The notes under the pieces are model-generated. The model ran no database searches. It was given only the letters and a program-made list of their open reading frames with translations, and was not told the DNA's origin. From assembly GCA_003224195.1 (NCBI GenBank), contig QHYP01000148.1, forward strand, positions 1 through 13,192: 13,192 nt of DNA, given 5' to 3'. Origin of the DNA: Acidobacteriota bacterium (lineage in GTDB: Bacteria > Acidobacteriota > Terriglobia > Acidiferrales > UBA7541). A program made the position numbers and the translations under genes. Below are positions 6,837-13,192 of this stretch, one piece after another (within the stretch, counting starts at the first letter, position 1; each line of letters starts with the position of its first letter).

Positions 6837-7820
6837 CTAAATGGTGTGAAACAAGAAATGCCAGGTCGTGTTCACAAGCGTGTGGACGAGCGCGGAAGCG
6901 AAGATCGAACCGCTGCGGCGCCAGGTCCAGCCGTAAAAGATGCCGGCGATGGATGCGAGGATGACGTAGCGCCAGTTCGGAAAATGCTGATTGGTGATGT
7001 GCGAAAAGCCGAAGAGAACCGACGCGGCACACCAGCCGGCGAGATCGCTCTTCATCGAGCGCGTCAGCATGTTCTGCAGAAGCCCGCGAAAGAGGAATTC
7101 TTCGGGCCAGGCGGTGAAAAAGAGGATTCCCGCGGCGGTCATGGAGATGGTTTTCCATTCGTGCCATTGGGGATCGAAGCGGATGAAGCCGATTCCCTGC
7201 CCCAATACCGCCGCAATCAACGCGAAAACGGCGTAGCTGCCGAGAACAAAGAATCCCCAGTGGCGTCCCCAGCCGATGGTGTAGCCGATGCCGGGCAGGC
7301 GGCGCAGCAAAAGAAACGCCGCCAAGGCGACATTCACCGCAAGCAGGACCGTCATCACATAGCCGAGGCGTCCCTCGGGATACGGCCAGAGCAGCCGTGA
7401 GGGGTAGAACTTCACCGCTATCCAGATGCCAACGAGGGTAGCGTAGTCCTGCCAGGCGCCCGGTGCTTTGTCTTTTGCCGAGGCCGCGAGGAGGAGCGGT
7501 GCGAAAATGAGCGCCGCCGCGCCGCCGACGAGCGACAAGACAAAAGTATTTGTCCCGAGGGCGTAAATCAGGTATGCAAGAAACGCAGCCGCTCCAAGAA
7601 GAAAGCCGCTTCCAGCCCCGAAGCGCGTCGTGAGCGAATCGGCGACGCCGGGCGCAGCAAACAGAAGCATCACGGCGAGGAGCGCGGCGAAGACGGTCAG
7701 CGTAGCAGCGAAGCTGCGGCCGCCGTAGCCAAGCCAAGAAGCATAGAGCGCTCCGCCGAGGCAGAGCGCGGCCCAGAGGCCGATGCACGAAAGAACACCG
7801 AGTTGGCGAGTGGCAGTCAA
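6837..7820 (-). CDS. CPBP intramembrane protease
   Basis: This is a polytopic membrane protein of 327 aa from the CPBP (CAAX protease and bacteriocin-processing, Rce1/Abi-like) family of intramembrane glutamic endopeptidases. Motif 1 is EEFLFRG (Glu240, Glu241, Arg245), motif 2 is FGFSH (His274), and the third motif is ALVHTLVN (His313, Asn317), so the catalytic set is complete. About eight to nine hydrophobic segments precede and surround them, starting near residues 9-30, 40-57 and 73-112. The start is TTG 7820; no ATG lies near, the frame has no Shine-Dalgarno sequence, and TACACT lies 8 nt upstream, suggesting a leaderless message. Its 5' end faces the DUF1624 gene across 51 nt. The substrate is unknown; the family includes prenyl-protein and bacteriocin-related processing. 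Confidence 0.9.
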   Translation of the reverse strand: MTATRQLGVLSCIGLWAALCLGGALYASWLGYGGRSFAATLTVFAALLAVMLLFAAPGVADSLTTRFGAGSGFLLGAAAFLAYLIYALGTNTFVLSLVGGAAALIFAPLLLAASAKDKAPGAWQDYATLVGIWIAVKFYPSRLLWPYPEGRLGYVMTVLLAVNVALAAFLLLRRLPGIGYTIGWGRHWGFFVLGSYAVFALIAAVLGQGIGFIRFDPQWHEWKTISMTAAGILFFTAWPEEFLFRGLLQNMLTRSMKSDLAGWCAASVLFGFSHITNQHFPNWRYVILASIAGIFYGWTWRRSGSIFASALVHTLVNTTWHFLFHTI

Positions 7821-7828
7821 AGGACGCT

Positions 7829-7834
7829 AGTGTA
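7829..7834 (-). promoter_or_regulatory. -10-like box next to CPBP start
   Basis: On the minus strand TACACT (4 of 6 to consensus) ends 8 nt before the TTG start codon. No clear -35 box is seen 17 nt upstream. The spacing equals that at the phosphohexomutase gene, which is the reason for listing it. Confidence 0.3.
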
Positions 7835-7871
7835 GCGCAGAGAGCGGATCGCCCAGCGATCGCGATTGAGA

Positions 7872-9035
7872 ATGGCGGAGAAGAGCCAAAGGCTGTCCCA
7901 TATTGACTGGATGCGCGGGCTGGCCTGCGTGCTGATGTTTCAGACGCACTGCTACGACTCGTGGCTGAGCCCGGAAGCGCGCAAGACGGCCTTTTTCCAT
8001 GTGTCGCAGCTCGGCGGAACGTTTCCTGCGCCGCTGTTCGTTTTTCTTGCGGGGGTTTCCTTTGCGCTGGTGACGGACCGATTGCGCGCGAAGGGCGCTT
8101 CGCGCAATGCCATTGCGCGAACGACAATCCGGCGCAGCGCGGAGATTTTCGGCCTGGCGCTGCTTTTCCGGCTGCAGGAGTTCGCGCTCGGCTACCCCTG
8201 GTCGCCCTGGACCGATCTTCTGCGAGTGGATGTGCTCAACATCCTTGGGTTGAGCATGATGTTGATGGGCGTTCTCTGCTGGTTCACAGGCGAGGGTTCC
8301 GGCGAAGTCGCCGTTGCTGAGCGCGTCAGGAGGCGGACGATCTTGGCCGCTTTTTCGACGGCGACGTTCGTGGCACTCCTCACGCCGCCACTCTGGACCA
8401 CCTATCGCCCGCATTGGCTACCCTGGCCACTCGAGTCGTACATCAACGGCGTGCACACCTTCGACAAGCCACAGCCGTGGCTCTTTCCATTGTTTCCGTG
8501 GTCGGCGTTTGCGTTCGTTGGACTCGGCGTTGGTCTTTTGCTGCTTTCTGCGTACGCGCGCAAGCATGCGGACGCGGGCGTCGCGGCCTTGGGCGGAGCC
8601 GGGATCCTTGCCTGCGCCGCGTCGGTGTGGTTCGACCGGATTCCCGTCCAGCTTTACGCGGTGTACGACTACTGGCACAGTAGCCCGGAGTTTTTCTTGA
8701 TGCGCTGCGGGCTGCTGCTCATCGTTCTCTTCCTGGTGTACGCGTGGTGCCGCTGGGGTTGGGCGCAGAAGGGTTTCAGTCCCATCATCCAACTCGGCAA
8801 CACGTCGCTGCTGGTCTATTGGGCGCACATCGAATTCGTGTACGGGCGCTTCTCGATCCTTCCGAAGGGCAAATGCAGCATCGCCACGGCGAGCCTCGGA
8901 CTTCTGACGATTTTTCTGGCCATGCTCGCTCTGTCGGTGATTCGCACGCGCACGAAAGGCGCGCTGGCTAAGGTTTGGCAGGCGCGTTCGGCGGCGGCGC
9001 GGGCCGCCGGGGCGTCGCCGGCTGCGGGATCCTGA
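7872..9035 (+). CDS. DUF1624/HGSNAT-like membrane acyltransferase
   Basis: This is a polytopic membrane protein of 387 aa resembling the DUF1624 / heparan-alpha-glucosaminide N-acetyltransferase catalytic-domain family, which moves acyl groups across membranes onto sugars. The opening IDWMRGLACVLMFQTHCYDS (residues 11-30, with His26) matches the family pattern, followed by GGTFPAPLFVFLAGVSFAL, a LRVDVLNILGLSMML segment and, near the C-terminus, LGNTSLLVYWAHIEFVYG with a second conserved-type histidine. Around nine to ten hydrophobic segments are visible. The acceptor is unknown. ATG 7872 is preferred to TTG 7866, although neither has a clear Shine-Dalgarno sequence. The gene is divergent from the CPBP protease and its last 68 nt overlap the 3' end of the ftsB-like gene; this overlap encodes the Ala-rich tail. 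Confidence 0.75.
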   Translation: MAEKSQRLSHIDWMRGLACVLMFQTHCYDSWLSPEARKTAFFHVSQLGGTFPAPLFVFLAGVSFALVTDRLRAKGASRNAIARTTIRRSAEIFGLALLFRLQEFALGYPWSPWTDLLRVDVLNILGLSMMLMGVLCWFTGEGSGEVAVAERVRRRTILAAFSTATFVALLTPPLWTTYRPHWLPWPLESYINGVHTFDKPQPWLFPLFPWSAFAFVGLGVGLLLLSAYARKHADAGVAALGGAGILACAASVWFDRIPVQLYAVYDYWHSSPEFFLMRCGLLLIVLFLVYAWCRWGWAQKGFSPIIQLGNTSLLVYWAHIEFVYGRFSILPKGKCSIATASLGLLTIFLAMLALSVIRTRTKGALAKVWQARSAAARAAGASPAAGS

Positions 9036-9321
9036 TAATCACCTCGCCGGGCCGGGCGAGGCCGAGTTCATCGCGGGCGATTTTTTCGATGAGCGAGGGA
9101 TCGCTTTTGAGCGCTTTCACCTGCTCGGCGAGTTCGCGGTTCTCCTCGCTCAGGCGTTGCAGGTCCTGCTTCACCTTCGCGATTTCCTTTTCCGTCCGCC
9201 GCATGGTCAGGAAACCGTGCTGGCCGAAGATGTCGTGAACGACGAGCAACGCCATGAACAAAACAAGCAGTGTTTGTCCGTGCGCTCGGAGGAAGACGCG
9301 AATATGCTCGAAGTCCGGCAC
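8968..9321 (-). CDS. FtsB/DivIC-like septum formation protein
   Basis: This 117-aa protein has the build of FtsB/DivIC septum-formation initiators, which bridge other proteins of the divisome. A short cytoplasmic N-terminus is followed by one membrane helix (about 17-32), a coiled coil (about 40-72, with the heptad-like EIAKVKQDLQRLSEENREL) and the family's IEKIARDELGLARPGEVII (about 78-96). The last 20 residues are a Pro/Ala-rich tail. The start is GTG 9321, preceded by AGGA about 5 nt upstream. That sequence overlaps the TAG at 9328-9330, the expected stop of the phosphohexomutase gene, so the two are coupled on one transcript. In the given sequence the mutase frame continues 115 nt into this gene because of a frameshift. 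The 3' end overlaps the convergent acyltransferase gene. Confidence 0.88.
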   Translation of the reverse strand: MPDFEHIRVFLRAHGQTLLVLFMALLVVHDIFGQHGFLTMRRTEKEIAKVKQDLQRLSEENRELAEQVKALKSDPSLIEKIARDELGLARPGEVIIRIPQPATPRRPAPPPNAPAKP

Positions 9322-10754
9322 GAATTCCTACCCTTTGAGCAGCCGTCGGCCGCCTCGCGAGCCAGCCGCGCGGATGCGGCTTCGTTTTCGGCCTCCGTGT
9401 AGAGGCGCAGCAACGGCTCGGTGCCGGAGAGCCGGCAGAGCATCCAGGAGCCGTCGTCAAACACAAATTTTGTGCCATCGGTGCGGTCGATGGAAGCCAC
9501 TTTTCGGCCGCTGATCGCGCTTGCATCCGTAGCCGCCTTCCGGACCGCGCGCGCTTTTTCCTCGACTGTCAAATGCAGATTCTGGCGCAGGGGCCAGAAT
9601 TCGCGTCCGACTTTCCGGAACATCTGTTTGATCTGCTCGCGGATCGGCACGCCACGCGCCGCCGTCATCTCCGCGACAAGCAGGCAAGCCAGGATGCCGT
9701 CCTTCTCCGGCACGTGGCCACGAATCGAAAGCCCTGCGCTTTCTTCCCCGCCAAGAGCAATCTTGTCTTCGCGGATGAGCTGGCCGATGTACTTGAAGCC
9801 GACAGGAGTCTGGTAAGCCTTTTGGCCGCGCTTCTGCGCGACGGCATCCAGCATGTGCGTTGTGGCCACGCTGCGGGCCGCGGCAAGCGACCAGCCGCGC
9901 GTCTCGCAAATGTAGTCGTACAACAAGGCGAGAATGTGATTCGGGGAGATCCACGTTCCGTCGGAGTCGATAATGCCGAAGCGATCGGCGTCGCCGTCGG
10001 TAGCAAGTCCGGCAGTCGCGCGCTTTTCGCGAGCTTCGCGGCTCAGCGCCGCAAGAACTTCTTCGGAGACATCCGGTCCGACACCATCGAAGAGGACATC
10101 GCGATTCGTGTGAATCGCCGTGAAGTTCACGCCGTGTTCGGAGAGGATGCGATCGAGATAGCCGACGCCGCTTCCGTGCCGGGGATCAACGACGAATTTC
10201 GCGCCGGAATTCTTGATCACATCGAAGCGCACCAACTCGCCGAGCCGCTTGAGGAACGGCTCCGCGAGGCTCACTGTTTCCACGGACCCCGGAGGAGCGG
10301 AACCGGCCTTCTTGCGCGGTGCCGGGCCGCCGTCCGCGACCAACTTCGCGACGCGGGCTTCGATATCTTTCGTGACTTCGGGCAGGGCGGGTCCAGCGTC
10401 GGAGGAGGATAATTTCAGGCCGTGATATTGCGCGGGATTGTGGCTTGCGGTGAAATTGATGGCGCCGGCGAGCTTACGACGCAGGATTTCGTAGGCCACC
10501 GCAGGCGTCGGCGCAAAGGTGTCCGCCTGGAGCACACGGATTCCGTTCTCCTGCAGAACTTCCACCGCCAGACGGGTGAATTCTTCGGAGTAGAATCGCG
10601 GGTCGCTGGCCACGAGAACAACCGGATCTTTGGCTCGACTCTTCACGTGGCCGGAAATTGCGGCAACCGCCAGCCGCACGTTGGCAAAGGTAAAATCGTC
10701 TGCGATTAAACCGCGCCACCCGGAAGTGCCGAATTTGATGGGAGAGGCACCCAT
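9207..10754 (-). CDS. Phosphoglucomutase/phosphomannomutase, C-term frameshift
   Basis: This is an alpha-D-phosphohexomutase, interconverting sugar 1- and 6-phosphates for glycogen, exopolysaccharide or cell-wall precursors. All four active-site loops are present: TASHNP with phospho-acceptor Ser104, the metal site DGDADR (253-258), the sugar-binding GGEESAG (335-341) and the phosphate-binding SGTEP (443-447). FGTSGWRG opens the protein. The frame then goes wrong after Ala469: as written it runs on to 9207, but shifting by one base gives RRLLKG and a TAG at 9328-9330, the normal family ending. From 10754 to 9328 is 1427 nt, one short of 476 codons, so a single C is missing near 9347-9350. ATG 10754 starts the homologous part; there is no Shine-Dalgarno sequence, and TAGAAT lies 8 nt upstream. 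Whether the substrate is glucose, mannose or glucosamine phosphate is undecided. Confidence 0.92.
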   Translation of the reverse strand: MGASPIKFGTSGWRGLIADDFTFANVRLAVAAISGHVKSRAKDPVVLVASDPRFYSEEFTRLAVEVLQENGIRVLQADTFAPTPAVAYEILRRKLAGAINFTASHNPAQYHGLKLSSSDAGPALPEVTKDIEARVAKLVADGGPAPRKKAGSAPPGSVETVSLAEPFLKRLGELVRFDVIKNSGAKFVVDPRHGSGVGYLDRILSEHGVNFTAIHTNRDVLFDGVGPDVSEEVLAALSREAREKRATAGLATDGDADRFGIIDSDGTWISPNHILALLYDYICETRGWSLAAARSVATTHMLDAVAQKRGQKAYQTPVGFKYIGQLIREDKIALGGEESAGLSIRGHVPEKDGILACLLVAEMTAARGVPIREQIKQMFRKVGREFWPLRQNLHLTVEEKARAVRKAATDASAISGRKVASIDRTDGTKFVFDDGSWMLCRLSGTEPLLRLYTEAENEAASARLAREAADGCSKGRNSCRTSSIFASSSERTDKHCLFCSWRCSSFTTSSASTVS

Positions 10755-10762
10755 GGGCGCGT

Positions 10763-10768
10763 ATTCTA
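10763..10768 (-). promoter_or_regulatory. -10-like box next to mutase start
   Basis: On the minus strand TAGAAT (5 of 6 to consensus) ends exactly 8 nt before the ATG at 10754, which has no Shine-Dalgarno sequence. Transcription would begin at or within a few bases of the start codon. The -35 position 17 nt upstream is only T-rich. Confidence 0.4.
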
Positions 10769-10847
10769 ACGTGGCTTTGCGGCGGGAAAAAGCGCCACTC
10801 CCGGAACTGCGTGGCTTGTACAACCAGGCAGGAGGGAACCCCTTATC

Positions 10848-11186
10848 ATGACCTCCTCGAAAACACATCGGATTGTGTTGGTGACTTGCGGCTCACTGAC
10901 AGAAGCGAGGCGAATCGCGAGCAAGCTCGTCCAGGGGCGGCTCGCGGCATGCGTGAGCAGCCTGCTCGGGCCAGTCGAGTCCGTTTATCGGTGGAAAGGC
11001 AGGGTCGAGAAGGCGCGCGAAGTCATGCTGGTGATCAAAACGACGCAGAGCCGACTGGCCGCGCTTGAGGCAAGAATTCTGAAGCTCCACAGCTATGAGA
11101 CGCCGGAGATTATCGTTTTGCCGCTCGTCGCTGGATTGCCTAAATACCTTCGGTGGCTCACGGAGAGCGTGACGAAGAACAAGTAG
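10848..11186 (+). CDS. cutA: CutA1-like divalent ion tolerance protein
   Basis: This 112-aa protein has the full length and pattern of CutA1, a small, very stable trimer of ferredoxin-like subunits linked in E. coli to copper and other divalent cation tolerance; its biochemical role is still debated. Seen in order are the first strand IVLVTCGS (9-16), the helix ARRIASKLVQGRLAACV (20-36), the core SVYRWKGRVE (45-54), MLVIKT, and the C-terminal HSYETPEII followed by PLVAGLPKYLRWL. There is no signal peptide, so it is cytoplasmic here. GGAGGG lies 11 nt before ATG 10848, slightly far but usable. It is divergent from the phosphohexomutase across 93 nt. Confidence 0.95.
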   Translation: MTSSKTHRIVLVTCGSLTEARRIASKLVQGRLAACVSSLLGPVESVYRWKGRVEKAREVMLVIKTTQSRLAALEARILKLHSYETPEIIVLPLVAGLPKYLRWLTESVTKNK

Positions 11187-11250
11187 GCCGCGGCCGGCGA
11201 AAGAATTCTGTTGTAGCTCTTGTCCTGTAACAGTGGTTCGTGGCGTAAAA

Positions 11251-11273
11251 GGGGACGCGCTAAAGCGCGCCCC
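11251..11273. repeat. GC-rich palindromic element
   Basis: GGGGACGCGC, a TAAA loop and GCGCGCCCC form a 9-bp stem with one bulged A, in the 237-nt gap between cutA and the NmrA-like gene. GTTGTAG (11210-11216) and CTACAAC (11273-11279) flank it as an outer inverted repeat. On the minus strand the hairpin is followed by TTTT, but no minus-strand gene reads towards it, so a repeat element is more likely than a terminator. The rest of the gap (11187-11423) holds nothing else I can name. Confidence 0.5.
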
Positions 11274-11423
11274 TACAACGACTTGTGGCGGCAAATTTTG
11301 TCGGCGAACTTCAGAGATAGGACACTCTTTCCGAGTGGCACTTGCGGGTCTAAGATTGGCTCTGCTGCAGGTACCTTCATCTCCCAGCCGAGCGTCCAAC
11401 GCAGTGCTTTGAAAGGAGATTTT

Positions 11424-12326
11424 ATGTACACCATTCTCGGAGCTACGGGCAACACCGGCTCAATCATTGCCAATACCCTGCTGGCCAACAAACAGAAAGT
11501 GCGCGTCGTCGGGAGAAGCGCAAACAAGTTGCAAAGCTTCGTCAGCAAAGGCGCCGAAGCATTTGTGGCGGATTTGACGGACGCAGAGGCGCTGACGCGC
11601 GCGTTCACCGGGGCCCGCGCCGCGTATGTCCTCATACCGCCGGATCTCTCCAGCACAGACTACCGTGCGTATCAGGATCGCGTCAGCGATGCAATTCGCG
11701 CGGCCATTGAGCGGGCAGGCGTTCCCCACGCCGTAACGCTGAGCAGCATCGGAGCGGACAAGAAGGAAGGGACAGGACCTGTAGCCGGGTTGCATGACCT
11801 CGAACAGAAGCTCAACGCTGTTTCCGGTCTCAATGTGGTTCATTTGCGCACGGTCTACTTCATGGAAAACCTGTTGCTGCAGGTGAGCGTGATCAAGGGC
11901 TTTGGAATTATCGGCGCACCGTTGCCGGGCGATCTCAAGCTGGCAATGATTGCCACGAAAGACATCGGAGCCGCGGCGGCAGAAGCGCTGCTGAAACTGG
12001 ACTTCAGCGGCGAGCAGACCCGGGAACTTCAGGGCCAGCGCGACGTCAGCTACAACGAAGTGACGCCGATCATCGGGAAAGCCATTGGGAAGCCGGATCT
12101 CAATTTTGTACAACTGCCGCCGGAACAATTTCGTTCTGCGGTGCAGCAGAGTGGAATCTCCGCAAATGTCGCAGATCTCGTGCTCGAGATGTGCGGGGCG
12201 ATGATCTCCGGACACATGAAAGCGCTTGAGCAGCGCTCGGCGCGCAATACCACGCCAACCTCGATCGAGACATTTGTGAAAGACACATTTCTGCCGGCCT
12301 ATCAAGGCAAAGCCGCGAGCGCATAA
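11424..12326 (+). CDS. NmrA-like NAD(P)-binding protein
   Basis: This 300-aa protein is an atypical extended SDR of the NmrA/HSCARG type. It begins directly with the dinucleotide-binding motif G6-A-T-G-N-T-G12, followed by RVVGRSANKL (typical of NADP(H) binding in the family), a DLTDAEALTRAF segment, AAYVLIPPD and VPHAVTLSSIGA. The usual YxxxK dyad is not in place, as in NmrA-like sensors, although some relatives act as quinone or other reductases. AAAGGAGAT lies 3-4 nt before ATG 11424, a strong start. It stands alone on the plus strand between a palindromic element and hutI. Whether it is an enzyme or a redox sensor is undecided. Confidence 0.9.
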   Translation: MYTILGATGNTGSIIANTLLANKQKVRVVGRSANKLQSFVSKGAEAFVADLTDAEALTRAFTGARAAYVLIPPDLSSTDYRAYQDRVSDAIRAAIERAGVPHAVTLSSIGADKKEGTGPVAGLHDLEQKLNAVSGLNVVHLRTVYFMENLLLQVSVIKGFGIIGAPLPGDLKLAMIATKDIGAAAAEALLKLDFSGEQTRELQGQRDVSYNEVTPIIGKAIGKPDLNFVQLPPEQFRSAVQQSGISANVADLVLEMCGAMISGHMKALEQRSARNTTPTSIETFVKDTFLPAYQGKAASA

Positions 12327-12351
12327 AGGCCGGCAGGCCGGTGAGCCTGGA

Positions 12352-12380
12352 TTGGAGTTGGCGCGGGAGTCGGCGATAAT
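12352..12380 (+). promoter_or_regulatory. Possible hutI promoter
   Basis: TTGGAG (12352-12357), a 17-nt spacer and GATAAT (12375-12380, 5 of 6 to consensus) lie just upstream of hutI. The -10 box ends 9 nt before the TTG start at 12390, so the transcript would begin almost at the start codon. Confidence 0.4.
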
Positions 12381-12389
12381 ACGGGCGCC

Positions 12390-13192
12390 TTGGCGGCGCT
12401 GCTGATCACCGGCATCTCGCAACTTCTTACCCTTTGCGGGCGGGTACCGCGCCGCGGGGCCGCACTCTCCCAACTCGGCATCATCGAAGACGGAGCGTTG
12501 CTGATCCGAGACGCTCTGATCGCAGCCGTCGGGCGCCGCGCCAATGTCGAGGCTTTGCCGGAAGCGCTCTCCGCGGAAAAATTCGATCTCGGCGGACGGG
12601 TGGTTCTGCCCGGCTTCGTCGATTCGCACACGCATCTGATTCACGCGGCGAGCCGCGCCGAAGAGTACGAGCTGCGCGTCGGCGGCGCCAGCTACGAAGA
12701 AATCGCCCGCAAGGGCGGGGGCATCCTCAATTCGGTGAAGCAACTGCGGAGCGCGCCGGCCGACGCCCTGGCGCAGCGAGCGCTTGCCGCGCTGCGTCAA
12801 TTCGCGGCCCACGGGACCACCACAATCGAAGCCAAGAGCGGCTACGGGCTCGATATCGCAAGCGAACTCAAGATTCTGGCGACGCAGCGGGAGTTATGCT
12901 CGGAGCAGCCGGTCGAAATCGTTTCGACTTTTCTTGGCGCGCACGTGGCGCCTGCCGAATACCGGCGCAAGCCCGACGGCGCCGAGCGGTACACGGCGCT
13001 TGTTGCCGATCGGATGCTGCCCGAAGTTGCGCGCACCGGACTTGCCGAATTTTGTGATGTGTTTTGCGAACGCGGTGCGTTCACGGTCGCTCAAGCGCGG
13101 CGGATCCTGACCGCGGGAAAGACGCTCGGACTTGGTCCGCGCATCCATGCGGAGCAGTTCACGGACACCGGCGCCGCCCGACTCGGCATTGA
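12390..13192 (+). CDS. hutI: Imidazolonepropionase HutI, partial
   Basis: HutI hydrolyses 4-imidazolone-5-propionate to N-formimino-glutamate, the third step of histidine degradation, in the cytoplasm. It is a metal-dependent amidohydrolase. Visible are the N-terminal beta part (LITGISQLLTL, GALLIRDALIAAVG), the metal-binding PGFVDSHTHLIHA (His80 and His82), AEEYELRVGGASYEEIARKG, HGTTTIEAKSGYGLD, STFLGAHVAPAEY, CDVFCERGAFT and RIHAEQFTDTGA. These confirm the subfamily. The window ends inside the gene after about 267 of the usual 400 residues. The start is inferred: the frame opens after a TGA at 12342, has no ATG, and TTG 12390 is the best candidate, with GATAAT 9 nt upstream. No other hut gene lies on the visible side, so any hut operon would continue downstream. 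Confidence 0.93.
   Translation, partial: MAALLITGISQLLTLCGRVPRRGAALSQLGIIEDGALLIRDALIAAVGRRANVEALPEALSAEKFDLGGRVVLPGFVDSHTHLIHAASRAEEYELRVGGASYEEIARKGGGILNSVKQLRSAPADALAQRALAALRQFAAHGTTTIEAKSGYGLDIASELKILATQRELCSEQPVEIVSTFLGAHVAPAEYRRKPDGAERYTALVADRMLPEVARTGLAEFCDVFCERGAFTVAQARRILTAGKTLGLGPRIHAEQFTDTGAARLGI

Noticed and set aside
6742..8127. Long minus-strand open frame over the CPBP gene and the start of the acyltransferase gene
   Set aside because: It is very rich in Arg and Ser, matches no family, and overlaps two proteins with clear motifs. It is a high-GC shadow frame.
10755..10868. Extension of the phosphohexomutase start to 10868
   Set aside because: The extra residues are not part of the family, run over the divergent gap and reach into the cutA start.
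11251..11284. Intrinsic terminator for cutA
   Set aside because: The hairpin is followed by TACAACG, not a T-run, on the plus strand. The T-run is on the other side, where no gene needs a terminator.
11291..11330. Possible insertion-sequence end upstream of the NmrA-like gene
   Set aside because: It looked vaguely like a terminal repeat, but I found no matching inverted end, target duplication or transposase fragment in the window.
11460..12812. Long minus-strand open frame opposite the NmrA-like gene and hutI
   Set aside because: Composition is unlike a real protein and both plus-strand genes are recognised by motifs, so it is antisense noise from GC-rich codons.
1..13192. CRISPR array, tRNA, rRNA, toxin-antitoxin or phage genes
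   Set aside because: No regularly spaced repeats, cloverleaf with a T-loop signature, or family motifs of these kinds could be seen on either strand.

Overview
The window looks like chromosomal DNA of a high-GC bacterium, most probably an Acidobacteriota member (possibly a metagenome-derived assembly). This rests on gene content and style: a small Cys/His protein of a type I associate with acidobacterial genomes, DUF899, DUF2059 and DinB proteins, GC-rich codon use, and short GC-rich intergenic palindromes. It is an inference, since no rRNA or other marker gene is present. I see no tRNA, rRNA, CRISPR array, phage gene or intact insertion sequence.

Layout: 1-355 is a non-coding leader with a perfect 9-bp hairpin and a 19-bp tandem repeat. 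356-883 encodes a small protein with a C/C/C/H cluster. 945-2718 is a long-chain acyl-CoA synthetase interrupted by a small internal deletion that shifts the frame. 2793-3569 is thiG, without other thiamine genes nearby. 3599-5498 is a tightly packed plus-strand cluster: a short-chain dehydrogenase, a 48-aa CPxC mini-protein, a DUF899 thioredoxin-like protein, and the cut-off N-terminus of a second DUF899 gene. Three minus-strand genes follow: a secreted DUF2059 protein, a DinB-fold protein and a CPBP intramembrane protease. The protease is divergent from a plus-strand DUF1624/HGSNAT-like membrane acyltransferase (7872-9035), whose 3' end overlaps, tail to tail, a minus-strand ftsB/divIC-like gene. 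Upstream of that gene, in the same transcription unit, is a phosphohexomutase whose last codons are frameshifted. cutA runs divergently from it, followed by a palindromic element, an NmrA-like NAD(P)-binding protein, and the first two thirds of hutI, cut by the window edge.

Functionally the window is mixed. Core genes (thiG, phosphohexomutase, ftsB-like, cutA, hutI, acyl-CoA synthetase) sit beside accessory redox and stress genes (SDR, CPxC protein, DUF899, NmrA-like, DinB). The translation signals also divide. Most of the accessory genes have strong Shine-Dalgarno sequences. Several others (phosphohexomutase, CPBP protease, hutI, acyl-CoA synthetase, possibly thiG) have none or only a weak one and instead carry a -10-like hexamer 8-12 nt before the start codon, which suggests leaderless or near-leaderless transcripts. 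The observations most worth a second look are the SDR/CPxC/DUF899 cluster with its truncated paralogue, the two frame disruptions, the leaderless pattern, and the small Cys/His protein.
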